A stretch of 64,000 nucleotides of DNA from Calditerrivibrio nitroreducens DSM 19672. GTDB taxonomy: Bacteria; Chrysiogenota; Deferribacteres; Deferribacterales; Calditerrivibrionaceae. The stretch covers positions 496,001 to 560,000 of the forward strand of contig NC_014758.1 in assembly GCF_000183405.1 (NCBI RefSeq). The letters are read 5' to 3'. Positions within the stretch are counted from its first letter, which is position 1. Each line of letters begins with the position of its first letter. Of this stretch, positions 36,644 through 45,644 are shown one piece after another. A model generated the notes under the pieces. The model was not told the origin of the DNA, ran no database searches, and saw only the letters and a list, made by a program, of their open reading frames with translations. The translations under genes and the position numbers were made by a program.

Positions 36644-37847
36644 CTCTTATCTCCTCAATTATCGGGTTGAGTTTTTCTCTTGAAGAGAATTCAAGTGCTT
36701 TGAAAAAATTTTCAAAATCAGCATTCTGGTATTGGGATTTGAGATAATCAATAAGATCTTTCTTATTTTCTATTACTTTTACGACATTGTATTTTAATGC
36801 AAGGGTAAAGATTTCTTGAAAGTTTTGCATATGAGGACCTACGGCAATAACTTTCTTAAATTGAAGAGCTTCAAAAATATTATGACCACCTATATTAACA
36901 ATTGAACCACCAACAAAGATTTTTAAGGATAAAGAATACAAATACTCAAGCGAGCCAAATCTGTCAACTATTACTGCATCTACGTCAGAGTTGTATTTTG
37001 TAAGGGTAGATATCTTTAAACCTTTTTTGGTGCATAAATCTTTCACGGAGTCTATCCTGTTTAAATGTCTTGGGGCTATTACAAGTTGATCGAATATATC
37101 TAAATCGATAATATCCAGAAATGCATCAATGACAAGTTCCTCTTCACCTTCGTGGGTACTTGCGGCTACTAATATTCTTTTATTTGGAGGTATTATTCCA
37201 AGATCTTCAGGACGGGAAAAGTTTAAAAATTTGATGTTTCCTAAAGTTTTCAGTTTATCCTCTGTGGTTAAAAGCTCTTTAAATTTATCAGTGTCTTCAG
37301 GACTTTTGGTAAATATTTTTGTAAATTTATTTAGTAGTGGTTTGAAGATAAATTGTAGCATTTTATATCTTTTAAAACTTCTATTGGAAATCCTACCATT
37401 TATCAATATTAGAGGGATTTTTTTATGTACCGTATTAATAAGGTTTGGCCATATTTCTGTGTCGACTATTATGAATAATTTACATTGTAAAATGTCCAGG
37501 AGGTATGAAATAGCCCATCTATTTTCTATGGGTAGAAGGATGGCTACATCGGGATTGAGCTCTTCTGCAGCTATTCTTTTTCCGGTAGCTGTGGTGGTGG
37601 AGATAACGATCGATAGATCTGGAAATTCTCTTTTAATGGTACTGTATAGAGTCTTTATGCTTCTAACTTCACCTACACTTGCACAATGGATCCATATCGA
37701 CTTTTCTATATTTTTATCTATCTTGATAAAACCAATACGCTCAAAATAGTCTTTATCTTCACCTTTTCTGTAAGCTATTATATACCCTAAAGGGACAAGT
37801 ATTGGAATTAGTAGCAGTAAAATAATATTATAAATAAAATTTAGCAT
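36630..37847 (-). CDS. waaA: 3-deoxy-D-manno-octulosonic acid (Kdo) transferase
   Basis: 405 residues of the WaaA/KdtA family: N-terminal anchor, WIHCASVGEVRS (about 51-62) in the acceptor domain, IVDTEIWPN, LINGRIS, then the GT-B C-terminal domain with AASTHEGEE and GGSIVNIGGHNIFEA for CMP-Kdo binding. It adds Kdo to lipid IVA. Overlaps the DUF374 gene by 20 bp and lpxL by 14 bp. Confidence 0.93.
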   Translation of the reverse strand: MLNFIYNIILLLLIPILVPLGYIIAYRKGEDKDYFERIGFIKIDKNIEKSIWIHCASVGEVRSIKTLYSTIKREFPDLSIVISTTTATGKRIAAEELNPDVAILLPIENRWAISYLLDILQCKLFIIVDTEIWPNLINTVHKKIPLILINGRISNRSFKRYKMLQFIFKPLLNKFTKIFTKSPEDTDKFKELLTTEDKLKTLGNIKFLNFSRPEDLGIIPPNKRILVAASTHEGEEELVIDAFLDIIDLDIFDQLVIAPRHLNRIDSVKDLCTKKGLKISTLTKYNSDVDAVIVDRFGSLEYLYSLSLKIFVGGSIVNIGGHNIFEALQFKKVIAVGPHMQNFQEIFTLALKYNVVKVIENKKDLIDYLKSQYQNADFENFFKALEFSSREKLNPIIEEIRDAID

Positions 37848-38460
37848 ACTTTTCTGTCATCTCTAACATTATCTTTCTTAAAGAGTCGGTCTCTTTTTTT
37901 ATCTCATCTTTGTTAATATCAGGGTTTGGTTTTATGGGATCGCCAAGGAAAATTTTTATATTGGCAAAAGGCAAAGGAAAGGTAAACCTGTCCCAGCTTT
38001 TAAACATTTTATACTTATCTATGTAGGCTACTACAGGAATTATTGGGCAATCGAATCTCCTTGAAATGTATATTGCACCATTTTTAACGGAAAAGCGTGG
38101 TCCCTTTGGACCATCTACAGTCACTACTATGTCATAACCATTTTTAATGTATTTTTCTGCCTCAATTATAGCTATAGCACCAGCCTTTGAGGATGATCCC
38201 CTAACTGACGCAAAACCGAAGTGCTTTATTATTGATGCTGCAAGTTCACCATCCCTGCTGCGGGAAACTATTCCACATGATTTTGAATATTGTGCCATAG
38301 GGTAAAAAAGTGCCAGCTGGCCGTGCCATATGGCGAATACGACACGCTTACCGCTGGCTTTTATTTCCTGGTATCTGTTTAGACCATTTATCTCGTATTT
38401 TACAGTTTTTAATATCAACTTTGTTATTAAAACAAACAGGTACACCAATAAGCTTTTCAT
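37828..38460 (-). CDS. DUF374 lysophospholipid acyltransferase-like protein
   Basis: 210 residues of the DUF374 family: FAIWHGQLALFYP (an H-x4-F/Y form of the acyltransferase motif), SRSRDGELAASIIKHFGF, VRGSSSKAGA, and VVTVDGPKGPRF. Often found beside Kdo and lipid A genes; probably an acyltransferase of envelope lipids, with no proven substrate. Its ATG shares one base with the stop of the aminotransferase gene upstream. Confidence 0.85.
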   Translation of the reverse strand: MKSLLVYLFVLITKLILKTVKYEINGLNRYQEIKASGKRVVFAIWHGQLALFYPMAQYSKSCGIVSRSRDGELAASIIKHFGFASVRGSSSKAGAIAIIEAEKYIKNGYDIVVTVDGPKGPRFSVKNGAIYISRRFDCPIIPVVAYIDKYKMFKSWDRFTFPLPFANIKIFLGDPIKPNPDINKDEIKKETDSLRKIMLEMTEKYAKFYL

Positions 38461-39554
38461 TATACAAGTGCTTTTTTAACAATTTCTCCTATTATAATCA
38501 CTTCTGACTCTTCAAGATATGGATTTATTGGCAGAGAGAAAACTGTCTTCGCAAGCTTTTCACTTACAGGAAAATCCCCTTCTACATATCCTAAATATTT
38601 GAAGGCGTTCTGGAGATGTAAAGGAACGGGATAGTAAATTGCTGAAGCGATCTCAGACTGTTTCAAAGCTTCAATTGCTTTATCTCTTTTATCGCTTGTG
38701 ATGGTGTACTGATGGAATACGTTAATCCCATTTTCTGTCTCTTTCTGATAACCCACACAGTTACCAATTGTTTCCTGGTAAAGTTTTGCCACTGTTCTTC
38801 TTTCATTGTTAAACCTATCGATGTATTTCAATTTTATTTTGAGGATAGCTGCTTGAATGTCATCAAGTCTTGAATTAAATCCAATCATCTCATGGTAGTA
38901 TCTTACGTAAGAACCATGGTTTCTGAGGGCTAAAGCAGTTTTGTATATATTTTCGTCATTTGTAGTAATCATTCCCCCATCGCCATAACATCCAAGATTC
39001 TTGCTTGGGAAAAAGCTGAAACATCCCACATCCCCTATGTTTCCTGTTTTTACTCCTCTGTATGTGGCACCGAAAGACTGGGCACAATCCTCAACGATTT
39101 TGAGATTATATTTGTTTGCTATTTCCTTAATTTTATCCATATTACATGGATTTCCAAAAAGATGTACAGGAATTATTGCCTTTGTTCTGTCTGTGATTTT
39201 AGATTCTATCTTATTTACATCTATATTCATAGTTTCTTCGTCCACATCCACAAAAACCGGTTTACCACCACAATACACTATAGCTTCAGCTGTGGCTATA
39301 AATGTAAATGGTGTAGTTATCACTTCATCGCCATCTTTAATACCTATCGCTTTTAGTGCAAGATGTAGAGCATCTGTGCCACTTGCAACACCTATGGCAT
39401 ATTTGCAGCCAAGGTATTTGGCAGCACTTTCTTCAAATTCTTTAACATTTGGGCCCAGTATAAATTGAGTGGCATTCAGGCTTTTATCTATCTCTTTTTT
39501 TATTTCATCACCTATATCTGCCAGTTCTCTTTTTATATCTAACATTGGTATCAT
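38460..39554 (-). CDS. DegT/DnrJ/EryC1/StrS family sugar aminotransferase
   Basis: 364 residues. PLP-binding lysine is K185 in FSFFPSKNLGCYGDGG; VASGTDALHLAL binds the cofactor phosphate; VEDCAQSFGA supplies the aspartate. It would transfer an amino group to a nucleotide-linked 4-keto (or 3-keto) sugar for LPS or surface polysaccharide. GGAGGTAA precedes the ATG. First gene of the overlapping operon with DUF374, waaA, lpxL-like and gmhB. Confidence 0.88.
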   Translation of the reverse strand: MIPMLDIKRELADIGDEIKKEIDKSLNATQFILGPNVKEFEESAAKYLGCKYAIGVASGTDALHLALKAIGIKDGDEVITTPFTFIATAEAIVYCGGKPVFVDVDEETMNIDVNKIESKITDRTKAIIPVHLFGNPCNMDKIKEIANKYNLKIVEDCAQSFGATYRGVKTGNIGDVGCFSFFPSKNLGCYGDGGMITTNDENIYKTALALRNHGSYVRYYHEMIGFNSRLDDIQAAILKIKLKYIDRFNNERRTVAKLYQETIGNCVGYQKETENGINVFHQYTITSDKRDKAIEALKQSEIASAIYYPVPLHLQNAFKYLGYVEGDFPVSEKLAKTVFSLPINPYLEESEVIIIGEIVKKALV

Positions 39555-39646
39555 AAAATTACCTCCATAAGTTGAAATCTAAATATATTAATGAAATTAG
39601 ATGAATTTAACAACATTTTTTTATTTAAACTTTGTTTATCATATAG

Positions 39647-41485
39647 TTATTGGTTTATGATAATATGAAACTCTGTTCCCTCTCCAAATTTGGAATATAC
39701 TTTAATATCCCATCCGATGTCGTGAATAATTCCACTTATGACGGCTAACCCAAGCCCTGTACCTTTGCCAATATCTTTTGTAGTGAAGAATGGGTCGAAG
39801 ATCTTATCGATATGTTCAGGTTTGATGCCGGTACCGTTATCTTTGAATATAATTGTTTTTATGCCATCTTTTTCAAGGCTATCAATAGTTATTACACCGT
39901 TATCTGTTATTGCATCAATGGCATTGGACATAAGATTCAAAAATACCTGATGAATTTTTCCTTTACTTGCTTTTACTTTTATTTGCTGGGATAATTTATT
40001 TTCTACAGTTATCTTTTTAGCTTTTAGTCTACTTCCAAAGATCTTGGTGGCAAATTCTATCGACTCTCTTATATCGAATTCTTCATACTTTTCTATACCT
40101 TGCCTTGCATAGTCCAGTAGATTTTGAACAATATTTTTTGTTTCTTTTCCCGCTTCTATGATGACATTTAGCATCTCCATCTCTTTTGAGTTTTTATCAA
40201 ATCTTCTGGCTAAAAGCTGTGAAATATTCAATATCCCTACGAGTGGGTTGTTTATTTCGTGGGCTACACCACCGGCTAAAAGCCCGAGGGCAGAAAGTTT
40301 TTCTGACTGAATAAGTTGTGCCTCAAGGTCTTTTATTTTACTTATATCTCTTATTAATTCCACACATGCAGTAACTTCACCTTTTTCATCAAAAAGAGGT
40401 GCCCAGACCACCTCAAAATGCCCTTTTGATTCTTTTAAAAAGTTTGTGGTGGATATACTGAAGCTACTTTTCTGTTCGAAAACTTTTTCAAACATGCAAA
40501 ACTCACATTTTGAATCCTTTCCTGTGATCTCCATAAAACATAATCCACTTTTAATACCTGGTATCTTTCTAATTAAATAGCTATTAGCCCAGATTAGGTT
40601 GTAATTCCTATCAATTAGGGCAACCCCTTCTTCAATCGACTCAACGATTCTTTGAAATTTTTCATGCTCCAATTGGAATAGTTTTTCGAATTTCTCTTTT
40701 TCATAAATAAATCTATTTATTGAGTTTTTTATCAAAAACAGAAGTACCAATATTATAGTGCCTAATATGAAAGCTGATAAACCTATTTTTACATCTTTAT
40801 CTGTGAATCCGGTGTAGTAATATTTGAAGGGGGCATAAATAAATATTTTGTAATCTCTGTAGAAGGACGCAGAGGTTATGGCAAATTTTTCATTATTACT
40901 TATAATAGAAAACTGAGATTTTGATTTTACATCTTTGACTTTGTTAAAAAAATCTTTGTACTCTGATGCATATACAATTCTATCGTCTTTGTAGGTGATG
41001 AAGATATTTTCGCTGAATAAATTTTCATTTATAATTTTTTCAAGATTTGAAAAGGCCATATAAATTTTATCATCTCTTTTTATGTATAAACCCAGATAAC
41101 CAACATCTGCTATGTTATCTATAAAAATATCTTCAGACTTTTTAATGAGAGATTTTTTGAGTTCGTATTGCTCCAAAAAATTTTTCAGAATTGTTTTGTT
41201 ATCACGGATAATGATTAATTGATCTGTAATTTTTGATATATTGGTCTCATCCTGTTCAATTCTATTTAGTGATAAATTGAGATTTGCAAGCTCTTCTTCC
41301 ATAGCAGTAATGAGTCTAAGTATTGATTTTTCCTGTGTTTTGAATACATAAAAGTTTAATTTCTCGCTACTTTTTTTGTCGATATATATCAGTAGTGTAA
41401 TAAGTAGAACAAAGAGTAATGATAATATCAAAAATATCTCAAATGGGTTTAGTCTCTTATATAACTGTTTGATCATCTGATACAA
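39647..41485 (-). CDS. Orphan membrane sensor histidine kinase with cysteine-containing PAS domain
   Basis: 612 residues. Two membrane segments (about 16-36 and 235-256) enclose a periplasmic sensor region of about 200 residues. A cytoplasmic PAS domain (about 275-385) carries three cysteines in SGLCFMEITGKDSKCEFCMFE. HisKA has the phospho-acceptor in GGVAHEINNPLVG; the ATPase domain has NLMSNAIDAI, DNGTGI, FDPFFTTK and GKGTGLGLAV. No response regulator gene is adjacent, so its partner is elsewhere. Ligand unknown. Confidence 0.9.
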   Translation of the reverse strand: MYQMIKQLYKRLNPFEIFLILSLLFVLLITLLIYIDKKSSEKLNFYVFKTQEKSILRLITAMEEELANLNLSLNRIEQDETNISKITDQLIIIRDNKTILKNFLEQYELKKSLIKKSEDIFIDNIADVGYLGLYIKRDDKIYMAFSNLEKIINENLFSENIFITYKDDRIVYASEYKDFFNKVKDVKSKSQFSIISNNEKFAITSASFYRDYKIFIYAPFKYYYTGFTDKDVKIGLSAFILGTIILVLLFLIKNSINRFIYEKEKFEKLFQLEHEKFQRIVESIEEGVALIDRNYNLIWANSYLIRKIPGIKSGLCFMEITGKDSKCEFCMFEKVFEQKSSFSISTTNFLKESKGHFEVVWAPLFDEKGEVTACVELIRDISKIKDLEAQLIQSEKLSALGLLAGGVAHEINNPLVGILNISQLLARRFDKNSKEMEMLNVIIEAGKETKNIVQNLLDYARQGIEKYEEFDIRESIEFATKIFGSRLKAKKITVENKLSQQIKVKASKGKIHQVFLNLMSNAIDAITDNGVITIDSLEKDGIKTIIFKDNGTGIKPEHIDKIFDPFFTTKDIGKGTGLGLAVISGIIHDIGWDIKVYSKFGEGTEFHIIINQ

Positions 41486-41525
41486 TCTGGCTATATTTCA
41501 TTGGTAGATTATAATTTTAAAAATA

Positions 41526-42128
41526 TCATTTTTCAATAGAGATTTTGTTTTCAAGATATAGCAGATCTTCTTCCGTATTAATATTTGAAAAAGATATCAA
41601 CTGTGGGTCGGTACAAACAAAATATGATTTATCAATATAATTTGTTTTAATCATCTCCAGAAAAGTCATTACTTTCAGGTTACCATTTTCTATAAAATGG
41701 TGTAATCTGTATGCAGTATCTTTTTTATAACAAGCCAGCAATGGGTGTACTTTCCCTGATATTTCCGGTACTGAAGCGTCATAGCCTTCAATTTTTTCCA
41801 CTATTGTTTTTATTATCTCAGCTTTTAATAATGGTGCATCTACAGACCATATAAATACCTTATCGTATAGTGCATTTAAAAGAGAGGAATAGATACCCAT
41901 AAGAGGTGTTTGTATCTCTTGACTGAAATCTTCAACTTTCTTTAAACCTAATAAATCTGGATATTTTGAAATATCTTTTGCCACCAACATGACATCATCG
42001 GAGATCCTTGAGGCTTTTTCAAAGCATAGCTTATAAAAAGGTTGACCGTAGATGATGGCAAGGGATTTATCTCTACCAAATCTTCTGGACATCCCTCCTG
42101 CCAATATGGCTATACTGAAATTTTGCAT
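41526..42128 (-). CDS. mobA: Molybdenum cofactor guanylyltransferase MobA
   Basis: 200 residues with the nucleotide-binding loop LAGGMSRRFGRDKS at 10-23 and the WSVDAPLL metal motif. It attaches GMP to molybdopterin to make the MGD cofactor used by nitrate reductase and formate dehydrogenase, matching a nitrate-respiring lifestyle. It sits after the lysA terminator and before the histidine kinase. Confidence 0.88.
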   Translation of the reverse strand: MQNFSIAILAGGMSRRFGRDKSLAIIYGQPFYKLCFEKASRISDDVMLVAKDISKYPDLLGLKKVEDFSQEIQTPLMGIYSSLLNALYDKVFIWSVDAPLLKAEIIKTIVEKIEGYDASVPEISGKVHPLLACYKKDTAYRLHHFIENGNLKVMTFLEMIKTNYIDKSYFVCTDPQLISFSNINTEEDLLYLENKISIEK

Positions 42129-42135
42129 AAGATTT

Positions 42136-42155
42136 AAAAGGCGGGGTTACCCGCC
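42136..42155 (-). terminator. Intrinsic terminator of lysA
   Basis: On the minus strand GGCGGG-TAAC-CCCGCC (a 6-bp GC stem) is followed by TTTTAAAT. It lies 11 bp after the lysA stop and just before mobA. Confidence 0.8.
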
Positions 42156-42165
42156 ATGTTAATTT

Positions 42166-43419
42166 TTATAACTTTGAAAAGTCAAGAGTGGCAAAATAAT
42201 CATCTATCGTTTCAGCTCTTCTGATCTGTTCAACCGTTCCATCCTCTTTTAATAGAAGCTCTGCCGATCTAAGTTTTCCATTGTAGTTGAATCCCATTGC
42301 GTATCCATGAGCACCTGTATCATGAATTACGATAATGTCCCCAATTTCAATTTCGGGTAAATTCCTATCTATTGCAAACTTATCATTGTTTTCACAGAGG
42401 GAACCAACTACGTCGTAAACTTTGTCATGCTTTGCATTCTCTTTACCCATGACGGTTATATGATGGTATGCACCATACATGCCGGGTCTCATCAGATTCG
42501 CCATGCAGGCATCTACACCTATATAATTTTTGTAGATATTTTTTCTGTGAATTGCCTTTGTTACTAAATAGCCATAAGGTCCTGTGATCATTCTGCCGTT
42601 TTCCATATATAGTTTTAGATCTTCCATCCCTGAACCTTTCAACATTGTTTCAAAAAGGGATTTTATACCGTTTGAAACGTACTGTAGATCAACAGCTTTT
42701 TGACCGGGGCGATATGGAATCCCTATACCACCACCCATATTTATGAATTCGAATTTAATTCCGAGTTCTTTGTTAATTTCGAGTACCAGCTCCAGAAGCA
42801 TCCTTACAGTTTCAATAAAATAATCGGGATTTAGCTCATTTGATGCCACCATCGTATGTAGTCCAAATCTCTTAACGCCTTTTTCCTTGATAATTTTATA
42901 CCCTTCGAAAAGCTGTGCTTTTGTGAACCCATATTTTGCCTCTTCAGGTTTTCCTATTATTGCATTTCCTTCTCTTAAAGGGCCGGGGTTGTATCTAAAG
43001 CAGAGAAGTTCTGGTAGTTTCCCAAGGGTATTTTCAAGATAGCTGATATGTGTAATATCATCCAGATTGATAATAGCCCCAAGTTCATATGCTTTTTTAT
43101 ACTCATTGGCCGGGGTTTCATTTGAGGTAAACATGATCTCTTCCCCAACGATTCCAACCTTTTCCGATAAAACAAGCTCTGGTAGTGAACTGCAGTCTGC
43201 TCCAAATCCTTCCTCTTTCAATATCTTTAATATGTATGGATTTGGGCATGCTTTTACAGCGAAGAATTCTTTGAAACCTTTATTCCAGGAGAATACATTT
43301 TTTAATCTCCTGGCATTTTCCCTTATCCCTTTTTCATCATAGATATGAAAAGGGGTGGGGTATTTCTCAATTATTTTTTCAATCTGATCTTTCGTAAATG
43401 GTAGCTTCTTTTCAGACAT
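42166..43419 (-). CDS. lysA: Diaminopimelate decarboxylase
   Basis: 417 residues of the fold-III PLP decarboxylase family. The PLP lysine is K56 in FFAVKACPNP; the glycine-rich phosphate loop is NMGGGIGIPY; the active-site cysteine is in GSLCENNDKFA. It decarboxylates meso-diaminopimelate to lysine. The sequence is slightly divergent from typical LysA, so a related carboxynorspermidine-type role cannot be excluded. AGGAGT precedes the ATG. Confidence 0.85.
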   Translation of the reverse strand: MSEKKLPFTKDQIEKIIEKYPTPFHIYDEKGIRENARRLKNVFSWNKGFKEFFAVKACPNPYILKILKEEGFGADCSSLPELVLSEKVGIVGEEIMFTSNETPANEYKKAYELGAIINLDDITHISYLENTLGKLPELLCFRYNPGPLREGNAIIGKPEEAKYGFTKAQLFEGYKIIKEKGVKRFGLHTMVASNELNPDYFIETVRMLLELVLEINKELGIKFEFINMGGGIGIPYRPGQKAVDLQYVSNGIKSLFETMLKGSGMEDLKLYMENGRMITGPYGYLVTKAIHRKNIYKNYIGVDACMANLMRPGMYGAYHHITVMGKENAKHDKVYDVVGSLCENNDKFAIDRNLPEIEIGDIIVIHDTGAHGYAMGFNYNGKLRSAELLLKEDGTVEQIRRAETIDDYFATLDFSKL

Positions 43420-43571
43420 CCATACACTCCTTTTTTAAATTTTTGTTAACTTATATTAGATTAAATTTTTTTTCAACAGATTTTTAAAAGATAGGTATTT
43501 ATTACTAAAAGACAGATTTTTCAAAAAATATTTGACAAATAGTTGATTATGTATTAGAGAATTCAATCCTT

Positions 43572-43597
43572 GCTCATAGCAGTGTAGGTCTGTGGGC
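43572..43597 (+). promoter_or_regulatory. Leader hairpin of the rpsF operon
   Basis: GCTCATAG (43572-43579) pairs with CTGTGGGC (43590-43597) over 8 bp (two G-U pairs), enclosing a 10-nt loop. It lies 22 nt before the rpsF start. Many bacteria have an S6:S18-binding RNA in this place, but the CCG element of that motif is not obvious here. Confidence 0.45.
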
Positions 43598-43619
43598 TAA
43601 AAAACCATAAGGAGGAAAA

Positions 43620-44054
43620 ATGAATACCTACGAAACCGTTTTTATAGTATCCCCTGCATTACCGCTGGATGATGCTAACGCTATCTTTGAAAAATTCAAA
43701 GATCTGATCTCTACAAATGGTGGAGAAATATTAAACAGTGAGTACTGGGGAAAACTGAAGATGGCATACCCTATAAACAAACATAAAGAGGGATGCTACT
43801 ATCTTATCCAATACAAAGCTGACGGAAAGTTTAATAGTGAGCTTGAGACCAGGTTCAAGTATGACGAAAATGTATTAAGGTTTGTGGTGGTGAAGCTTGA
43901 TGGTAAGAACTACAAACTCAGAAAGAGGGACGAAATGACCAAGCCAAGAAGTAGAAGATATGAAGAAAAACCACAAACTGAAGTTAATGTAGATGAAACT
44001 GTTGTGGAGCAAAATGCTGAGGTTGAAGAAAATTCAACTCAGGAGAAGGCTTAA
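43620..44054 (+). CDS. rpsF: Ribosomal protein S6
   Basis: 144 residues. The start MNTYETVFIVSPALPLDDANAIFEKF and the KMAYPINKHKEGCYYLIQYKAD block are typical. A C-terminal extension after about residue 100 is lysine- and then glutamate-rich (TEVNVDETVVEQNAEVEENSTQEKA), longer than the E. coli protein without its glutamate tail. AAGGAGG precedes the ATG. First gene of rpsF-ssb-rpsR. Confidence 0.96.
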   Translation: MNTYETVFIVSPALPLDDANAIFEKFKDLISTNGGEILNSEYWGKLKMAYPINKHKEGCYYLIQYKADGKFNSELETRFKYDENVLRFVVVKLDGKNYKLRKRDEMTKPRSRRYEEKPQTEVNVDETVVEQNAEVEENSTQEKA

Positions 44055-44069
44055 AGCCGGGAGCATTTT

Positions 44070-44474
44070 ATGGGATTTTTTAATAAAGTCATCCTATTGG
44101 GGAATGTAACCAGGAATCCGGAAGTTAGATATATACCAGGTAATGGTACTGCAGTTGGAAGATTTGGATTAGCTGTAAATAGAAGATACAAATCTGGTAA
44201 TGAAACGAAGGATGAGGTCTGCTATATCGACATTGTTGCTTTTTCTAAATTGGGTGAGTTTTGTGGGGAGTTTCTCACAAAAGGTCTTTCGGTTTTGGTG
44301 GAAGGGAGATTGTCTTACCGAACCTGGGAACAGGATGGCGTAAAAAAAAGCAAGCATGAGGTAGTTGCCGAAAATATTCAACTTGTCTGGAAAAAAGATC
44401 GTAGTGATGTGAACGATATTGTTGAGGAGTCATATGACTCTACAGAAATAAACGAAGAAGATATACCATTTTAG
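44070..44474 (+). CDS. ssb: Single-stranded DNA-binding protein
   Basis: 134 residues: OB fold over about 1-108 (FNKVILLGNVTRNPEVRYIPGNGTAVGRFGLAVNR) and a short acidic tail ending in the conserved EEDIPF partner-binding tip. It lies between S6 and S18, the usual place. Confidence 0.96.
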   Translation: MGFFNKVILLGNVTRNPEVRYIPGNGTAVGRFGLAVNRRYKSGNETKDEVCYIDIVAFSKLGEFCGEFLTKGLSVLVEGRLSYRTWEQDGVKKSKHEVVAENIQLVWKKDRSDVNDIVEESYDSTEINEEDIPF

Positions 44475-44484
44475 GGGGTTATAA

Positions 44485-44715
44485 ATGCTTAATGCAAGAA
44501 AAAAATTTCAAAAAAAGAAAAGTTGTAGATTCTGTACCGATAAAATAGAAATAGACTATAAAGATTCAGTTCTTTTAAGGCAGTTTGTGACAGAAAGAGG
44601 GAAAATTCTTCCCAGGAGGCTTACAGGTACCTGTACCAAGCACCAGAGAAGACTTGCCACAGCGATAAAAACAGCAAGAATTATAGCTTTGCTTCCATTT
44701 TCCATAACAAAATAG
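44485..44715 (+). CDS. rpsR: Ribosomal protein S18
   Basis: 76 residues with [40 protein letters not shown] and the helical end [21 protein letters not shown]. The paired cysteines FC/GTC suggest a zinc-type S18. AGGGGG precedes the ATG. Confidence 0.96.
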   Translation: MLNARKKFQKKKSCRFCTDKIEIDYKDSVLLRQFVTERGKILPRRLTGTCTKHQRRLATAIKTARIIALLPFSITK

Positions 44716-44722
44716 ATTTTTT

Positions 44723-44744
44723 GGGGGATACCCTCCCCCTTTTT
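44723..44744 (+). terminator. Terminator or attenuator after rpsR
   Basis: GGGGGA and TCCCCC form a 6-bp stem around TACCC, followed by five T residues. It ends only 6 nt before the start codon of the next gene, so it may limit expression of the downstream membrane-protein genes relative to the ribosomal ones. Confidence 0.75.
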
Positions 44745-44750
44745 CTTATT

Positions 44751-45644
44751 ATGAAAGGTATCGTTTACCTCGTTTTCTCTTATCTACTTTACTCCTTAAA
44801 TCTTTTGTATCCTCAGTTGGCTTTTTTGGCAAATCTATTTATCCCTATGTTTTTCGTTTTATTTTTTTATGATTCAGATAACCTTTTGTCCGACAGAAAG
44901 AAGTTCTTTATTTTTGTGATATCATTTTTTATCTTGTCTATATACAGTTATAAGGTTGCGATTAATATTTTTCTAATGGCTGGTGTTCCGGCTCTATCTA
45001 TCTATTTTAGATATATTAAAAATAAAATAAAGCTTGAGCCTGTGATTTTTGCACCATTACCGGCATTTATAGTTACTGTTTTTATTTTACTTTTCGTAGG
45101 GGAGATTCGGGAGGGCTTTTACAGATATATAGTAGGTAATTTAGATATGGTTATAAATTCTTTGAAAAATATTCCTGAGAGTGAAGTTAATATAAATGTA
45201 GATCAGCTAATAAAACGTAAAGAGGAATTTGCATCTATAATACTTTATATTATCCCTGCAGTAAGTTATGTTTATATTTCATTTATGACATTAATAGCCA
45301 AAAGGGTGATACTTTTTAAATTAGGGAGGGTTTCTGAGGTATTTAGGGTGCCTTTCCATATGGTGTGGTTGCTAATAATAGGCGGCTTCACATTTTTGAG
45401 CGATAGACTTGAGATTAAAGTAATATCTTATAATACATTTATTATCTTTACATATCTTTTTTTTATACAGGGTAGTAACCTTATTTCGATAATTCTAACA
45501 AGGAAAAAGTTAATCTGGCTCAGAGTAATTATTTTGATACTTCTTTTGGTACATCCGTATATTATTATTGCGATAGCATTCATAGGACTATTCGATAATT
45601 GGTTTAATTTTGCATCGGTGGCTGAAGATGATAAAAAAAACTAA
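44751..45644 (+). CDS. DUF2232 membrane protein
   Basis: 297 residues from the ATG at 44751, with about eight hydrophobic segments. It resembles the YybS/DUF2232 family that often sits in rpsF-ssb-rpsR-rplI regions of several phyla; function unknown. An open frame extends ten codons upstream through the terminator hairpin and is not the real start. No Shine-Dalgarno precedes the ATG, consistent with translational or transcriptional coupling. Followed by a CDF transporter with a 17-bp overlap. Confidence 0.7.
   Translation: MKGIVYLVFSYLLYSLNLLYPQLAFLANLFIPMFFVLFFYDSDNLLSDRKKFFIFVISFFILSIYSYKVAINIFLMAGVPALSIYFRYIKNKIKLEPVIFAPLPAFIVTVFILLFVGEIREGFYRYIVGNLDMVINSLKNIPESEVNINVDQLIKRKEEFASIILYIIPAVSYVYISFMTLIAKRVILFKLGRVSEVFRVPFHMVWLLIIGGFTFLSDRLEIKVISYNTFIIFTYLFFIQGSNLISIILTRKKLIWLRVIILILLLVHPYIIIAIAFIGLFDNWFNFASVAEDDKKN

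Noticed and set aside
43532-43560. Promoter for rpsF from TTGACA at 43532
   Set aside because: The -35 is perfect but no acceptable -10 is found at 16-18 bp, so it was not listed as a feature.
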